A stretch of DNA of 64,000 bases from Paragonimus westermani. Lineage: Eukaryota > Platyhelminthes > Trematoda > Plagiorchiida > Troglotrematidae. Under the pieces are notes generated by a model. It was not told where the DNA came from. It ran no database searches and saw only the letters and a program-made list of their open reading frames with translations. Positions within the stretch are counted from its first letter, which is position 1, and each line of letters begins with the position of its first letter. Shown here piece by piece: positions 61,701 to 64,000 of this stretch. A program made the position numbers and the translations under genes. The stretch spans positions 1 through 64,000 of the forward strand of contig QNGE01003009.1 of assembly GCA_008508345.1 (NCBI GenBank), in the 5' to 3' direction.

Positions 61701-64000
61701 TTTTTAATTAATTTATGTATAATCAACCTATCAATCTGGACACAAAAGCCCGGATGAACGTGTGCAGCAGCCATTCTAGCTTACTTGAAACCTCTACCAG
61801 TTTTTCGGTAATGCACTACTCACAAGTAGTTATGGTTGTCAGTTAAAAATTCTGTTGCAGATGTAGCATAGTGCTAGTTTCTAGTCAGCTAAATTTGTCT
61901 CTTTGAGGTGCATTAGTACCAAGTGAGTTCAAGCTCTCGGACAGATACCTTCAGTAAAACACGCAAACTTGTATATATCGACACACCAAGTGAGTTAACA
62001 AATTTTTATGAAACCTCTTAATCTAATAAATTTTCAAACAACAATGTGTTCGAGTACACCTACCATGCTGCCTTCTATCTGTATCTGTGGTATTCGTTAA
62101 GACATCTGACGCTTATTAATGTTTTGCATTTGATTTATGCAGATTCACATTTACACGTTTCGCAACTACTCACGAATTAAGCTGAGTCCCTTAATTTTTG
62201 GGCTGTTCATCAACGAGTTATCCCACATCATTCACCTGACTGTTTATCACACTCTAATTTCTCTCCAAAAAATTGACAGCTCTATATTCGGTTGCTGAAA
62301 CTGATGACACATCAACGCGCCTGCATCGTTCACCAATCATCAGAGTTCGGTCGTAACCTGGGGTCTGATCCAAGTTGGCAAACAGAGAGTTGGTTTAACA
62401 TACGTTACAAATCTGAAGGTGATCACATTTCCGCCACACTATACGCGTGCAGCTGACATGATAACTTTATGACTGGGGTATCCAAAGAACCTCAGTGATC
62501 CATCCATAAGTCTGTTACACTCGGAGAAAATTCCTAGTATAGGCTTTTTTAAGCATGAATAACATTTTCGTATGTGTGGACCTGACAAATATCCCAATAG
62601 GTTCGTAGAAACCAAGTATATACACGGAGGTACCTATTACTGCGGTTGGTGGTCAACTTGAATGAAAATACTACTGTCAACGGGCCGCTTTTTCTTAATC
62701 TATTCTCTGAATTAGAAAGCCACCGTACCATCTTACGTGAACAGGTTACTTTCGACTGACACTGAAGACGTAAAAATTGACAATATATTTGGATATTTGT
62801 TGTATCCGGCTACAATCCTGTCTGTTTCACTGTGATAAAGAACATCTGTTAAGTGTAACCTATCGTCAGTGCCCATCAAAAATGCACCACTTTCTAGACA
62901 CACAAGCTTCAGTCTAAAAATCAAGTTTGTACGGCATGTTGACTTTTAACCAATTGGTATCGTTTCGAGTACTGCCATAACATATGTTGAGTAATAGTCA
63001 GATTGTTCGCTGACACATTTAGGCTTTTACTAATTTCACTGACAGAGTCAACATGCATAAGCCATTCAGTTTGGGAATTCTGAAGTCACGTAAAAGAGGA
63101 GAGGTAAATAAACGGTAGACAAGCAAGTGGATTGATTGGCTTCTCTCAGCATTGGTAATAGTCAACCAAAATTTCCCAAGTCAGATGGGACGACCTAAAA
63201 TGTGATATGCAAAACTGTTGAATATGTTAAAAAAGAACTTGCGGATAGCAAGAATCCGGAGAAACAAATTTTGTGATTCTCTGTTCACCGTATACTTCCA
63301 GTGACATGTTGTGGAATATAGTACTGAAAATTTGTCAACTTTCTTGCTGAAAACCATTTCGCCTGTTTTCACAGCTTCAAAGGTTGATCACAGGAGTAGA
63401 CATGGTACAGCCATAACGCAACCAACATGGCGTTGGTAGTCAAAAAACTAAAGTAATCCACTTGTAACACTCATTCCTTCTTTTTACAAAAGGACACGGT
63501 CAGTTCTGGAGTAGTTAGTTAAGAGTGAGCATTGAGAGAAGATTAAGCAGTTCAGTCTGTTAGCTGTTAGCTTCATTGTTCAGTAGTCTCCACTCTTCTC
63601 TTCAGTGTACACGAAAAGTCAAATGTATATGTTTTCACATTAAAAGAAAAGTCAGTGTCTCGCTCACATTAGTTATTTTACCAAGAATGTAAATGAACCG
63701 TTGCCCCTCCGTTTAAATGAAAACCGAAAATGCATTTGCGTACTTCCGGAGAGAAGTTGTATAATAATTTCATGGATTTTGAGAAAGAAACTAGCTGGTA
63801 AGTAAATGTTTCTGCCAGCCCGATTCGGATGGTAGCAAGACGGTCTCCAAGTAGAGGATGTTTTTTTATATTAAAAAAACCACCTACATGACCAGCATTT
63901 TGTAAGAGATCATATGAACAATTCATCAAATATGGAAATTAATGACCAATACTCGAAATGTCCGGCGCGGCTGTCATTAAAAAAATTGACAAAAGTAATG
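52797..64000 (+). other. Eleven kilobases with no recognised exon
   Basis: Probably the start of a long intron, since the C-terminal half of an M16 protein (about 500 residues) should follow. I looked for blocks such as WxGTxY, LPxxNxFIPTDF and the LGYxV region with suitable splice phase and did not find one. Open frames (for example 54292-54567, 55067-55312 and 58088-58339 on the minus strand; 59227-59454 and 60375-60656 on the plus strand) carry no known domain. AT tracts near 57735 are short. Confidence 0.5.
54037..54115 (+). repeat. Possible tRNA-derived SINE head
   Basis: The stretch ccgtagctcagctatcagag resembles a tRNA D-arm and internal box A (GCTC pairing with GAGC). About 50 bases later, tgattgaattc weakly resembles box B, and tccg/cgga could form part of an acceptor stem. 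The anticodon and T-stems do not fold well, so it is not a functional tRNA. A SINE head or chance are the alternatives. Confidence 0.25.

Overview
The window reads as eukaryotic, AT-rich, repeat-laden DNA. It carries one recoverable host gene in small exons with long introns, set among decayed retrotransposons (Ty3/gypsy, CR1-like LINE, Penelope-like) and a CACTA-like DNA transposon. The style of the LINE, the GIY-YIG element and the gypsy gag, together with a nardilysin gene with multi-kilobase introns, suggests a parasitic flatworm, perhaps a diphyllobothriidean-type tapeworm. That placement is an impression from family resemblance, not from a search.

Layout. 1-460: the 3' end of a gypsy element (integrase C-terminus, polypurine tract, probable LTR start). 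1117-2205 and about 2981-5935: two same-strand, heavily broken copies of a CR1-like LINE. 6967-7064: a near-perfect palindrome. 7.7-10.9 kb: two tandem minus-strand ruins of a CACTA/TNP2-type transposase, plus a DUF4806-like piece. 10.9-17.0 kb: nothing recognisable. 17.0-19.3 kb: gypsy gag, reverse transcriptase and integrase fragments.

The main gene lies on the + strand from at least 24.9 kb, and possibly from 17.7 kb, to 52.8 kb. It encodes an M16 (insulinase-clan) metallopeptidase most like nardilysin. I located ten exons by reading splice sites and family motifs: 24923-25004, 33647-33874, 37391-37486, 39309-39431, 41231-41288, 42422-42495, 44691-44760, 48193-48270, 51859-51982 and 52515-52796. 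Codon phases agree across all nine junctions, giving 1,215 coding bases (405 codons) without a stop. The zinc motif HFLEH is intact and the third zinc-ligand Glu codon is restored across a splice junction. A probable upstream exon is at 17718-17881. The first exon(s) and the C-terminal half were not found and may lie outside the window.

Inside the introns are a compact 1,045-bp Penelope-like GIY-YIG unit with 171-bp inverted repeats and a hammerhead-ribozyme-like core in each repeat (36260-37304, ending 86 bp before an exon), an unidentified decayed reading frame (38093-38578), a 234-bp tandem duplication (44969-45441), and a 449-bp foldback element with a separate solo arm (48783-49231 and 50449-50571). 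From 52.8 to 64 kb I see no gene, only a weak tRNA/SINE-like head near 54.04 kb.
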